From Wyeomyia smithii (Eukaryota > Arthropoda > Insecta > Diptera > Culicidae), in NCBI RefSeq assembly GCF_029784165.1, contig NC_073696.1:261746494-261810493 (forward strand): a stretch of 64,000 nt of DNA. Direction: 5' to 3'. The stretch's first letter is position 1, and the number at the start of each line of letters is the position of its first letter. A model generated the notes under the pieces. That model saw nothing but the letters and a program-made list of their open reading frames with translations, was not told the origin of the DNA and searched no databases. The translations under genes were made by a program, and so were the position numbers. This document shows, piece after piece, positions 35,276 through 46,800 of the stretch.

Positions 35276-36599
35276 GCTAGGGACACCCAAATTCACGGAA
35301 ATGGTTGAGTAGCTATTATCTTTCATTTTTTTCGGTTTGAGCTTTCGGAGTGCAACTGTGTTGACCAGTCTAATCAGTCTGTGTAGAACCTTATGAAAAA
35401 CGTTAGAGGAAAAGTTCGAGAAATTGCTTATAAATAAAAACAGTTGAAGAAAATCTTTCATGAACTGTTGATAAGTATTGTTAAGAAACCACATATAAAA
35501 GAGAAAGTAGATACAGTGCGTTTTCGATTTTATCACGGTCAAAAAAAAATTTCACCACGAATTTGTCGAAACCGTGAATTTAGCGAAATGATAAAAATTG
35601 GACTTTTTGTGTTGGATTCAATTCAAATTTGTGATATCTTGAGTAAAATGATGCACTTTCATAATTCAATAGAACATGCGTTCTAGATAGAAACGAATAA
35701 ACCAAAAAGATTAGTTCATAACATTTATCTCCATAGCATTTTCGTGAACTTTCACAAGGCAATACATGCAATATTAATATGATTGTTACTGCCCATGCTT
35801 TAGCATAGTTGGGAGAGTCTATTGCTTGTTTGTGTGAAATTCTGGAACCACCAGATTTTATAATTTTTAAATCGACGTCCTTTAAGCACCAAACTGTAGG
35901 GCTATTTGAGCTATTAATAGATTTTCTTTCTCAATTGTTCGAAAATGGTTGGATTCGCCGCTGCTACATTTGCTTCCCGTAAGCAGGTCTCTGAAAAAGT
36001 TATCTTTGCTAAGGGCACCAAAATTCACAGGAATGTTCAAAAAGGTAAAATCTTTCATTTTCTCTAGCTTGAGATCTAGGGCAAAACATGTGTTTACCAG
36101 TTCAACGTGAAAATCCTTAAAAGATTTAAAATTAAAATTGTGGTCGATTTACGGCCTGTGAATTATAATCCCTGTTCCGAAAATACTCTTATTAGGTGGT
36201 ATTTGAGACTAAGGAAAGGAATGAGGAAGTCATTATCTTTCCAAAATGGAATCTAAGGTTGATTTCATGCCTCTGGGCATTACCCTGATTACCAATATTG
36301 GTACCAATATTGAGCGGTATTCGCCATTTCCAGCCAATTTCTAGACACACTCAAAATCATCATCTTGGACTTAAAAATGGCGTCAGCGGTTGATTTTCGG
36401 CCTCTGGATATCTTCCCGATTCCGAGAATACCTATGTTTGATGCTATTTGGCCATGTTTGCAGTAAGCATCATAAAATCAAAATTTTCCGCATTGTGGTG
36501 GACGCTTAGCAATCTTTCTACCGATTGCTGCAAGAATGAAGGAAATCTATTAAAACTGACTGTGGTATTAGTTTTTGAAATTGGACAATTTTCGTGACG
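35276..36599. other. Diverged dispersed repeats
   Basis: Phrases such as CTAAGGGCACCAAAATTCACAGGAATG (36013 on; written here in part) recur with changes at 35278, 44457 and 44727. They are probably remnants of one old family. No coding region recognised. Confidence 0.35.
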
Positions 36600-36607
36600 C
36601 TCGCGAT

Positions 36608-36916
36608 CAGCGTTGCCAGGTATCCATATTTAGCTGGATTATCCAGATTTTTGAACATGTATCCAGGTAGACAGCTTTGATATCCAAGTATCCAGATTTT
36701 TCGTGGATGATCCAGATTTTATTTTCTCTGTTCCGCAAAAAGGTCATCACTTCAATTTTGGCGCGAAATTTTGCAATTTTGTCACCTCAAATTTTGCGTA
36801 CCCCAAGACTTTTATTCGAAAAATTAACCTTTCACCCCACGAAATGACTGCCAGTTTTTTTCCAGATTTTTATTTTGCCTTTTCCAGATTTTTGAAAAAA
36901 TGACCTGGCAACGCTA
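36608..36916. mobile_element. hAT-type MITE, 309 bp
   Basis: The termini are CAGCGTTGCCAGGT and, inverted, TAGCGTTGCCAGGT, the common hAT end. A perfect 8-bp duplication CTCGCGAT flanks it at 36600-36607 and 36917-36924. The inside repeats ATCCAGATTTTT several times. Non-coding. Confidence 0.85.
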
Positions 36917-37103
36917 CTCGCGATGTTTCCGGCAGTTCGATCTGCACCCCTTTTCCAGAATGTTACCGTGAGACGTAATTCTACGTCAAAACAGAACCGG
37001 TGGTGGTACTGTTCCAGAATCTATATCATATCACATTCCATTGCCGACTTAATTTATTGCTCATCCTTCTTAACAACACACACTGCTGTGCGGGCATTTT
37101 TTT

Positions 37104-37264
37104 GCCGTCTCAGTAGTTTAATTGGTCAAAACACCATGCCGGAGACAAGAAGATTGAGGGTTTAAGTCCCGTCTGTATGCGGTATATTCTTCCAAGTCTT
37201 TATCATGTTTTCAGTTGCTTATTTTTGGCTTTCCCAGCTGCGCACACTGTCTGCCTTTAATGAA
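37104..37264 (+). mobile_element. tRNA-headed SINE, copy 2
   Basis: Same head as 6893 (TAGTTTAATTGG A box; B box decayed to GGTTTAAGTCC), followed by a similar body to AATGAAC. The mutated B box makes it the weaker pol III promoter of the two. Confidence 0.65.
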
Positions 37265-37272
37265 CTCAAATA

Positions 37273-37961
37273 GAGTAGGATGTAACTGCCTTTAGTGGTC
37301 CACTTAGTAGTGTAGCTGCATATTTTGCAATAATAAGTGTAAATATCTCAACTGAATTAAGTATTTCATTATGTATAAACATGAAGTAACATGTTTTCTT
37401 TCTTTTCTGCATGAAAAACAACAAGGTAATACCTTCACTATCAGGATTTTCTAAAATGAATCTTGCAACTGTAGACTGCCGCTGCCGCTCTTTCGAAATG
37501 GGGAATCCTTCACAATGCAGCTGGTTTTCCTTTTCGTGGTTTTCCTGACCACTTCCTGTTTGCACGGAACATTACGGTAGATCGTGGAAGCTTCTCTAAT
37601 CGAAAAACCACTTTTTATTGCTTGAAGACACTCAGGAACAGCTGATTCAGTATATTTTTCACCAATTTTTGGCATTTTAGCTGCAACTTGTTACAATAAC
37701 ACGATCATAACACATCTATGGTAACTATGATTCGCTGTGTTACTTCGATGTAAATAGAAGACTATTTAGGTAGGTACTAAGCGAGACAGCGTGCTGATCG
37801 CTCTTGTTCGAAATGAAGCATGTCGAAATAAGGAAAACAGTACTTTTTTAACGTCTGTTGCATTATTTTTGGTAAAGAACATTATTGACTTTGTCGAAGA
37901 CATATCAAAATAAGTATATTTATCATGTGTCATTTGGTAAAAGGTTTTCAGCAGATCTAAC
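37273..37961 (-). mobile_element. pogo-like element, short deletion derivative (copy 1)
   Basis: Starts GAGTAGGATGTAACTGCCTTT directly after TA and ends at GCAGATCTAAC followed by TA, matching the ends of copy 2 at 45329-47006 with TA target sites. Internal sequence is co-linear with copy 2 but about 1 kb shorter. It retains a piece of transposase coding sequence on the minus strand. Confidence 0.7.
37451..37675 (-). pseudogene. pogo-like transposase N-terminus fragment (copy 1)
   Basis: The minus-strand frame begins MPKIGEKYTESAVPECLQAI and continues KSGFSIREAST, the psq-type helix-turn-helix that starts pogo/Tigger/jerky-family transposases and binds the element ends. After about 45 residues the frame drifts; the KERQRQSTV region matches KERVQSTV of copy 2 in another frame. 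No DDE catalytic core is present. Confidence 0.7.
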
Positions 37962-39263
37962 TATTTCTCGCGTAATTTTTCAAAGCGACCTATCTAACAT
38001 TGAGAGACTCTCTTTGTTTACTTTCTCTTTGATCAATAATTATGTTATTTTTTCCATATTTCATAACACTCAATACATAGTAAGCAAGACAGTATAAGTA
38101 TCTCTCGATTAAGGGGAAGAAAGCTTAGAAAATATATATAATGACGACGTAATTAACGAAACAATGTGAGAGAGGAGAGAATCTGTCATTGTTACTTAGG
38201 TCCCTTTGAAAAATTACGCGAGATTTGTTTTATTATTCATCTTATTAAACCGACGTTCACGGAGAATGCACGGATAAAACATGAAAATTTCACGAAATCA
38301 TTGAGTAAATAAACAATACATGCTCGTATGGAATCGCCTAGTAACGGAAATTTAATAAAGTTAGATTTATCCCGAATTTTGTTAAACAAACCCTTTTTCA
38401 AAACGCTCCCATATTCATCTCGGAACTTAAATCACTGCTCAATTATTCATCTCACAATGCCCCAGAGTGGGGAATCGCTGGCCAATATTTTTTTCTTTAT
38501 CATATAACATTCAAGTGCTTAAATCCAAAATTTGAGCGCAATATCATGAAATCTTTTTTCCTTATGATTTTTCGAAGCATGACATACTGACGATTTTTGA
38601 CATATTTGCGAAAAAGTAACTTACTTTGAAACGCTCTACAGTTTCAATGATAGCGTGGATTTTTTTTTGGTGTCAAAGGGAAAGTTATTAGAAAATACCA
38701 TGTAAAACAAATCTCTTTCATTAGATACTGTAAAATTTGGTCATAGTAGACCAGACACTAGAAATAATAATAAAATAAGTGACTGTTTGTAGAAAAGCAG
38801 CTTGAAAGTTTTGTTGCCGCAGTTTGCCACGGTTGTGACCACCAAATTTAGGTAAAAACGTAAGCTTTCAAATAATGCATTTTGTCCGCCGTAGCGCAAA
38901 ACTGGGCAAATTATCGCTATAGTGAGAAATGCGATAGCAAATTTTGTACTAGAAATTTTATTTTGGATTTGATTACTACATATTACATATTACTCCATTA
39001 CTACATATTACATATTACTATCATCTTCTTATTTCCACAGATCCAATAGTTAACACTTATTTTAAAGAGTTGAAATATAATGGCAAAAAACTTCCAGATG
39101 AAGTAAAATGTCTTTTGAAGAAAATAATTGTTGAATAAGGAAAAGCTGATGATGAATCTGATCACAGTTATAAAAATCTAGAAAAAGCAAGAAGAAGAGG
39201 ATGATGATTATTGAAATTATTTTAAGTTTATTAAAAATCTTTTTTTTTGCAAAATCCCTCAAG
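37962..39263. other. Intergenic DNA without a recognised gene
   Basis: AT-rich. A 23-bp unit TTACTACATATTACATATTA is tandemly duplicated at 38972-39018. Nothing else can be supported. Confidence 0.35.
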
Positions 39264-39686
39264 GGTCTAGTCTAGTCTAGTCTAGACTACACTAACACAG
39301 CCAGTATTTGAAAGGATCCTGGAAAATGATATCCACCATTTTTTTTCTCAAGATGATTTCCTTACATTTTTCTTGTCAACGGCCAGGCCAACTGTGTAGC
39401 GCAATATGATACAATATAATCTAAGAACGAGGACAATTCATACCGACCGATCCGTATGTAATAAGTAATATAATTCTTTGGGAGTGACAAAGCTAAGAAA
39501 GTACACTCCTTTGTTGACCAATTTCCTGGGATGGAACATAGGTATTTCCACCTCATGTTCGGGTTTAGAAACCAAGGATATAGCGCCTTTACTCGCTTCA
39601 ATTGTTACGGTTGGAACTTGAATACTAACTCTAGTCCTAGCATTTTAGCTTATGGTTATAGCGCCATTACTCGCTCTCTGAAAGGG
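39264..39686 (-). mobile_element. Long-TSD family, copy 3 (partial)
   Basis: Begins with the same TCTAGTCTAGTC array and continues ACACTAACACAGCCAGTATTTGAAAGGATCCTGG, then parallels copy 1 (3650-3895) through GCGCCATTACTCGCTCTCTGAAAG. About 60 bp near 39370-39440 is not in copy 1. On the minus strand this is the 3' end of the element with the 5' part missing, the usual fate of a reverse-transcribed element. No target duplication was found. Confidence 0.65.
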
Positions 39687-42504
39687 ATATGAATTAGGAA
39701 ATAAATTTGAGTTCCATATATACTAAGAATTTGTCTACATCTCCTATTTCTTGAGCAAAATTAATGGCTCCCCTATGAAACGTTCGGCCTTGCCGGATCC
39801 AAACTGCCACTGAAATCGAAACCAAAAATGTTCTGACCTTGAACGCCCGCAGCGACAGCGACAAAATGATGGGGGCCTCCTATTTTGATTTCTAAATTTT
39901 TCACTGTCATTTTTTCCGTTGCGGCTTTTGTTCCAAAACAACTCGACTTCGATCCAGAAATACTACCAAACATTAGTGGAGCTCTGATGCTACCACGAAC
40001 GTCTGTTTCTACTATTCCGCTGAAGGTTTGACATTATGCCGGATCGATCTGGGAGGGCATTTTTTCTATTCCTGAATCACTTTAATGACAACACCTCAAG
40101 CACGTGACAATAAAATACTATTGCACTACTGATAATTTATAAAATGTACCACAAGGAACATAATTTTCGAATTTTTCTAGTGAAATTAAAACCAAGTCAA
40201 AATTTTTTGTCCATTTGCACTCTAGGCTTGCTGCGATCCTCCTCGCAAAATTTGGTTGATTTGAGGGGTCGTGCTCCAAATAAAATATGGATGCCAGATT
40301 CGTGTTTAGCACTCCAAAATTAAAAAAAAAATGTGTCGCCAAGCGTAAATGATATTTTTCGGGTATTAAAAGGATTCATGGGAGGGTTGCAAAATTCCAA
40401 ACGTTACAGAACTAATAGACTGTTTTTTTTTTTACAAAATGGACTCTGTAATCTTGGATCTAAGAATCTCTCTAATTGCATTGAATAGTAGAATAAATTA
40501 CTCATTCAGCGTCTCAGTAGAATAAAATTGAATATTGAGAATAAGTTATGTTTCCAGTCGAATTACTGCAGACGGTATAAGAGGGTATTCGATCTTTGGT
40601 AGTAGAAATAAAAGAAAACATAACCTATTCTCAATATTCACATTGACGTCACCACTTTATGTAACTCCTAGGGCTGTGTATACCTTTTAGTATTTTAAAT
40701 GCGAAAGCCTTTTATAGGTCAAACACGATTATCCGACGGATTGTTTTTTGATAATTCAATCATTCGGAAATTGAAACGAAATGGGTAGGCGAAAAACTAT
40801 GCATTTGAATATAGCACAATTCATAAATTAAATTGGTAGTTTCAGTCTAGCTTTTATACTGCTTCAAAGCTTTGCTCAAATTATTTTATTTTTGTGTTTA
40901 GTCAAATCTATAATTGTTCCTCCATGGAATATCTCTGTGTTTGCTCCAACATTGCACCACAATTGAAAAACTCATAGATAAGTACAGTAATCGAAATTGA
41001 ACTGCTGTCAATATAACCTATTAAAATGATTAAAGTATGAGTACTTCAAATCATATATTTTACTCTCAAAGCAAATTATTAAGGTGCAATTTCAAAATTA
41101 TGTAAGTGCAAAATATGTTAAATATAGTACCGTCCTCAATACATTGATCACAATAAAAAATTCAACCCTGTAATTTTCGAGAACGTTCAAATTTTGAAAA
41201 AGGTGGCTAGATCTAGTTATTTTTAATTTTTCGTTTGCCTACATCCGAATCGTGAGTATCATCTCTAAAACAATTACAATTTTCCTTTCTGCCTGAGAAC
41301 TATAGTAAAAGTAACATAGTGCTTCGCGTCAGTCTTGACTTTTTAACAAATTTCAGTACAAATGAATGAAGATTTGATCATTCAATTGATCAAGTCTCCA
41401 CACATTTGTTCTTGATTTGAGGATTCACAGTTTCACTTCTGGTTCTTTAAATTTTTTTACAGTTTTACTTCTGGTTCTTTAAACTTTGACTATGAACAAA
41501 AATTCTAGATTGCGATCTTTTCTACAACTTTCGCAATAGCTCGACTAACCTTCCATAATTTAACGATTTCCGACACGACGAAAAGTCCTGTCGTCTCTTT
41601 TTGCGTTCCACTTCTTTTGTCACATAAACATTAAAACATTAGAGCTAGCATAGTTTACCGCAAGTGCATGCATCTGTGACATCCATTTCTTTTTAGTTTG
41701 TTTCGCTATCTTGGTGAAGCGGTGAAACCCCATACCATTTATGAAGGTATTAATTTCGACCAGTTAACCGCGTTGTGCCTTGTTCGATTCCAGCGGATGG
41801 ATAAGTTTGATATCAGGTTCCGCAAAATATCCCCACTCATTATGACTATTTTGTCCGTTATAACAATACTATTAAAGCTAGGGTAAACATTCAACTAAAT
41901 AAGCAGTGCTTCCTTGGACTTAATCTTCAATTACGAAAAAAATAACAAATTTAAGTAATTTTGTCGCATTTTCGTTGATATACTGAAAAAGTCATTTAGC
42001 ATAAATTATTATTTGTATGATGCAGTTCTAATCATAGATAGTTGACTTTCTGCATTTATGAAAATTCCATTGGGGCTGTGCTCTGTAATGACACAGTTGC
42101 ACCCACTGAAACTAAATCTTTTCATCTTTTGGGCTCGATTCACTGCAACGGTCTGGTAATTACTGCTGAAACTTAAAACTGCAATCGTGTGCTAACTAAC
42201 AATACATTATAATGGAGACTCAGTGTGCATTATTCGCTTCTCAAAAAAAGCTTCTTCTTGTTAACACTCAGTGTCAGTGTATTATAATAAAGTCTAAAGT
42301 TCTCTACCATTGTTCTAGCGCTGATGAATAAAATTTTTTGTATCACTTTAAACAATCTAATTAAAGCGATGGTTCTCAATTTGGAACGATAGCTTAATTT
42401 GCTCCCTCAACGGAGATGAAAGAACTTTTCCGGTGACAATTCGCTTGGCTAATTTAATAGGTTTTCCTCTGTCTCATTTTCTTTTCCTTTTTTTTTGTTC
42501 TTTC
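39687..42504. other. DNA upstream of the homeobox gene
   Basis: No gene recognised. The minus-strand frame at 39773-40030, with an IKIGGPHHFVAVAAGVQGQN segment, is not junk-like in composition but matches nothing I know. 40529-40553 and 40616-40640 are 25-bp inverted repeats with one mismatch. 41900-42500 probably holds proximal regulatory sequence of the homeobox gene. Confidence 0.35.
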
Positions 42505-42506
42505 AG
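42505..42506 (+). promoter_or_regulatory. Candidate 3' splice site before the homeobox coding exon
   Basis: A long T-rich tract (about 42474-42504) ends TTTCAG/AGTGAA. If used, the first coding exon has 261 nt of 5' UTR here and an untranslated exon further upstream. The alternative is that transcription starts between this point and 42768. Confidence 0.35.
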
Positions 42507-42767
42507 AGTGAAATTTCTTCCACCCGTTCAAGTGAAATGAGAGCAACGAAAAAACTTTGCCATCCCATTAGTGGGTGAGTTCTCTCAAATAAAGCTTCAC
42601 TGACCCTCGTCAAGGCGACGATTGGCTGGTGTATAGATACTGGCAGTACGGCAAAATAGGTTACGAGGCGGAGAGGAGGCGAATAGTTTTCCATATAATT
42701 AAGTCGTCCGGCTACCGGATAAGTGTCTTCATTATCGGAAAGTTGCGTTCGGAACAGTAAATTAGCA

Positions 42768-43824
42768 ATGATTCACCATCAGCCGGCGAAATACCACACG
42801 AATCCTTTGACACATTTTCTCAACTTACACAACTCACATGCCACAGCGGCAGCGGCAGCGGCAGCCGCCGCCGCAGCAGCTGCAGCCCTGGACCAGCATC
42901 ATCAGATGCATCACCAACAACTCCATCCACACCATGCGAAGCTAGACGATGATCTAAATCTACTCAATAATAATAACGACGAACGTGTGGGTGGTATTTG
43001 TGATCGGACTCGGGAGCTAGTGGGGCTCGAAACTGGATTGGATATCGAGAATACCGATACTCAAACTCAAACGAGCGATGCTGAAAATAATAACATAGAC
43101 ATTATCGACAACGATGAAGATGAATGTGAGGAAGAATCTCTTAGAAATGACCACAACCATTCAACACCGGATGTAACTCCGCTAGATGCCGACGGTATTG
43201 GCAAATCATTTACAATAGCCGCCATTTTGGGGCTGAAAAAAAAGCACAACGTCGATGGGGCAAACCACTTTAGTGATGTCATAAACCTTTCACTGAATAA
43301 TCATGATGATAGTAGGTCTGCTTTCGCCCAGCGAGCAAGTCGCGAATCAGAATTATCCTCACCCCTAGAGGGTGGCAGCACAAACCAATCTAACCTTCAC
43401 ATATCACAATCGCCACAAAGTGGCATCAATAGCAGCTTAGCAGCACTTCAAACATTACACCACATTCATGGTACTTCCGGCGGCTTCACGCCACACCAAT
43501 TCCATCAACATCATGCCGCTGCTGCTGCTGCTACCGGCGGTATTGGAGCTAATGGAAATGTCACCAGCAATGGTATTCAATCGTTACACCACACTTTGCA
43601 GCAACACGCTTCTCAACACATTCATTCCCACCAAGGACTTTCGGGACATCTCGGAGGTCACCCAAATCAGTCATCGCAACAGCAGCAACAACAGCAGCAT
43701 CTGCCCAACAGCCATACCCACCCGCATCCTCACCATCATCCCCACCATCATCATCATCACCATCACCATTTGGCGATGGCGGCACATCATCATGCGCAGA
43801 ATCATAATCGGGAGAAATTCAAAG
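42768..43824 (+). CDS. Not: Homeobox gene, coding exon 1
   Basis: Encodes residues 1-352 plus one base. After MIHHQPAKYH come poly-Ala (residues 27-40), a His-rich patch, an Asp/Glu/Asn-rich stretch, the eh1 motif at 148-156, then Gln and His runs near the end from CAG and CAT/CAC repeats (43673-43785). The donor AAAG/GTAAGT at 43824/43825 is a near-perfect consensus. The runs are likely to vary in length between individuals. The overlapping open frames on both strands here are shadows created by these repeats. Confidence 0.93.
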
Positions 43825-46800
43825 GTAAGTGATTCGATGTAATTATTTATTCCGTAGGCTCTCAAACGCTCGTATTTAGGCTACGCTGTGGGGTTGAACA
43901 AAGCAAGTTTTTGTGTAGGATTTTATCTTACGTTGATAATAGGGAAACTGCAAAAAAAAACAAAAAGACGCCAAAATCTTACATTCAAACGCTTTTAAAA
44001 ATGGTAAAAAACAGTGGACTAACAAAAATTAAGATTGAGTAGGTATAAATTAAAAACAGTAATCATCAAGGCATTAATAGATAGAAATTTGAAATAGAAA
44101 TATTAATCAATGAACTACCATCTAAAAATATCACAACGCAAGAGAGCACTGAGAGCCAAGCTCTAAACACCAATCAGGGCATTGGGGAAAATGTTTAAAC
44201 TATGGATGACAAATTAACATTTTTGCTATAACAATCTAAGAAAAACCTACGTGTGCTTTCAGAAAAATGTGCTTTCAATTGGGAGCAGAAAACAAAACAA
44301 AGTGCGATGCAAATATTTATTTAAATTACACTGGTCAATAAGAAGGAAAGAAAAGAAAATTAATTTTTAATCGTTCTTGTGAATTTGAGTGCCCCTAACT
44401 AGCTCGGAAATGCGTCAAACGGTCGCAAAGTAATTGCTCGTCACTATACGCACTTCCGAGCTGGCTAATGGCACCAAATTTAAAAAAAAATAGTTGAAGA
44501 GCTATAGTATTTTACTTTTTGTCAGTTCATTTCTTTTCGCTTTTGTCGACTAGTTGTCAACACGGGTCTGCTTTAGAGCACAAACTGGAAAAAACTTATA
44601 ACTTTTTAACCGTTCCTGTGAATTAATCTTCAGAGACTTAAATGAAGTTTTCCCGTAAGCAAACTTAGAAGCGGCGAACTCAGCGAGCAATTACTCTACG
44701 ATCTTTTGACGCATTTTCGAGCTGGCTAAGGGCACTGAAATTCTCAGGGATGGTTGAAAAGTTATAACCACTCATAATCAGTTGAGTTCTAGGTCAAAAC
44801 CTGTGTTGAACAGTGTTACAGTTAAGAACAGTTAGAATTAATACGGCTTCCAGAATTAGTTCAAAATTCAAGAAATAGCAATTTGCTTAGAATAAACGTA
44901 ATTTTGCCTAAATTATGGGTGACCAGTTTTTTTTTTTTTTCAAATACCTGTGTGTTTCACAACCAAGTATTCACGACAGATTTTGGTAACGAAAATTTAC
45001 GCTTTTTCACTTGTCAAATCTTTCACTTTGCTTCATTTCGTGCATACGTGAAAAAGGTAAACCCGTGTATAAAAAGATACAATCCACATCCTTTGACTTC
45101 GTTAGATCAAGTCTGTTTACAGTTCCAAGCGAAGTGACATTTTTGCAGCTTTAAACTCGAACTTCGTACATTTCAGAACAAAAATCGAATTATTATAGCT
45201 ACAGTAATAAAAAGTATGAATAGCATATACCTTTTTGTTCCTTGGAATATCCTTTACCCAGTGAAGTTTAGCTCTTTACTGTAGAGCCACTTCCAGGGAA
45301 TCAGCAGTCGTTGAAAAAAGTGACAGTAAGTAGGGTATAACTGCCTTTGATGGACCACTTAGTAGTGTAGCTACAAATTTTGCAAGAAAAAGTGTAAATG
45401 TCTAAACTGATTTAAGTATTTCATTATGTATAAACATGAAGTAACATGTTTATAATCTTTTCTGCATGAAAAACAACTAGATAATACCTCTATTGTCTCA
45501 TAATAAAAGAAATAAATCATCGCTCCGATTTCCTTTAATGGGCCACCGTTTCCTTATTTGGACCCGAGGGGCGAGACAGCTTTTATCTGAGTTACTCTTA
45601 TGCTTGGGAGTAACTCTAATTTACTCAATATTACTCCGAAATTTCCAGATGATTCACATCTTCGATTACCTTGAGAACAAGTGAAATATATGAGCGGTGA
45701 GACCGAGTAACATTCATATTTATATTCGCGGTGGGGAAAAGGTTTAAGGATGGATTTCAGAGACACGAGAGTTACTCAGATTTGCTCTTTATTTTTCACG
45801 TTTTCTTAGAAAAACTCAAATTTTCTCACTTTTATCTGAGTTGCTCTTTTACTTGGGAGTTACTCTAATTTACTCAATATTACTCCGGAATTCTCAGATG
45901 ATTCACACCTTTGATTACCTTAAAGGAAGAAATATATATGAACGGTGAGACCGAGCAACATTCATGTGTATATTTGCGGTGGGAAAAAAGTTTAAAGATG
46001 GATATTCAGAGACACGAGAGTTACTCAGATTTGCTCTTTATTTTTCAGGTTTCCTCTGAAAAACTCGGAAAACCTCAAATTTTCTCACTGTCTTACCCCT
46101 CGTTTGGACCACAACAATTTCCTAATTTGGGCCGGGTCTAAATAATACATACGCTGATGAAACTAACTCTGGCTTACGCACTGAGAGTTCTAGATCTGGA
46201 TCAACTGTAGACTGCACCCGTTCTTTCGTAATAGGGAATCCTTTACGTGCCATCCGAGTTATCCAGCGAAAAAATGAGTCCTCTTCCGCGGCAGTCAATG
46301 CAGTGTGTTTACCTTTTCGTGGTTTTCCTGACCACTTGCTGCTTGCACGGAACATTACGGTGGATCGTGGAAAATTGGAGCGCCTGCGAGCTTCTCTAGT
46401 CGAAACACCACTTTTTATTGCTTGAAGACACTCAGTAACAGCTGCTTCAGTATATTTTTTACCAATTTCCGGCGTTTTTCTCATTTTAGCAGCAATTTTA
46501 TACAATAACTCAATCATAACAAATTTAACAAACTATGATTCGCGGCGTTATTTCGATGATAGCTCTTGTTCGAAATGAAGCATGCCGGAATAAGGAAAAC
46601 AGTATTTTTTCCACCCTTAATTGAGCCACTATTTTTTTCAATATTTCAAGTGTTTTTCTACTAAAATTTATTGCTTATCTTTTAAAGACACTCTTATCCT
46701 ACTCGTTCATCGAAAATCTGATTATTTTCGCTCGGAAAGTGTGATGTCAGTACCATTTTTGGAAAAGCCATTTCCTATGAAAACGTTAACAAACCATGGC

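Noticed and set aside
39773..40030. Minus-strand frame with IKIGGPHHFVAVAAGVQGQN
   Set aside because: Composition looks protein-like, but the frame is short, has stops nearby and matches nothing I can name. Possibly an old transposon fragment.
42723..42767. Extension of the homeobox protein upstream of MIHH
   Set aside because: The longer frame begins at a GTG; TAA at 42720-42722 closes it and no ATG precedes 42768, so the eukaryotic start is 42768.
43561..43865. Overlapping open frames on both strands over the homeobox exon
   Set aside because: Shadows of CAT/CAC and CAG repeats in the real exon; the eh1 motif and the frame continuity across splices support only the plus frame starting at 42768.
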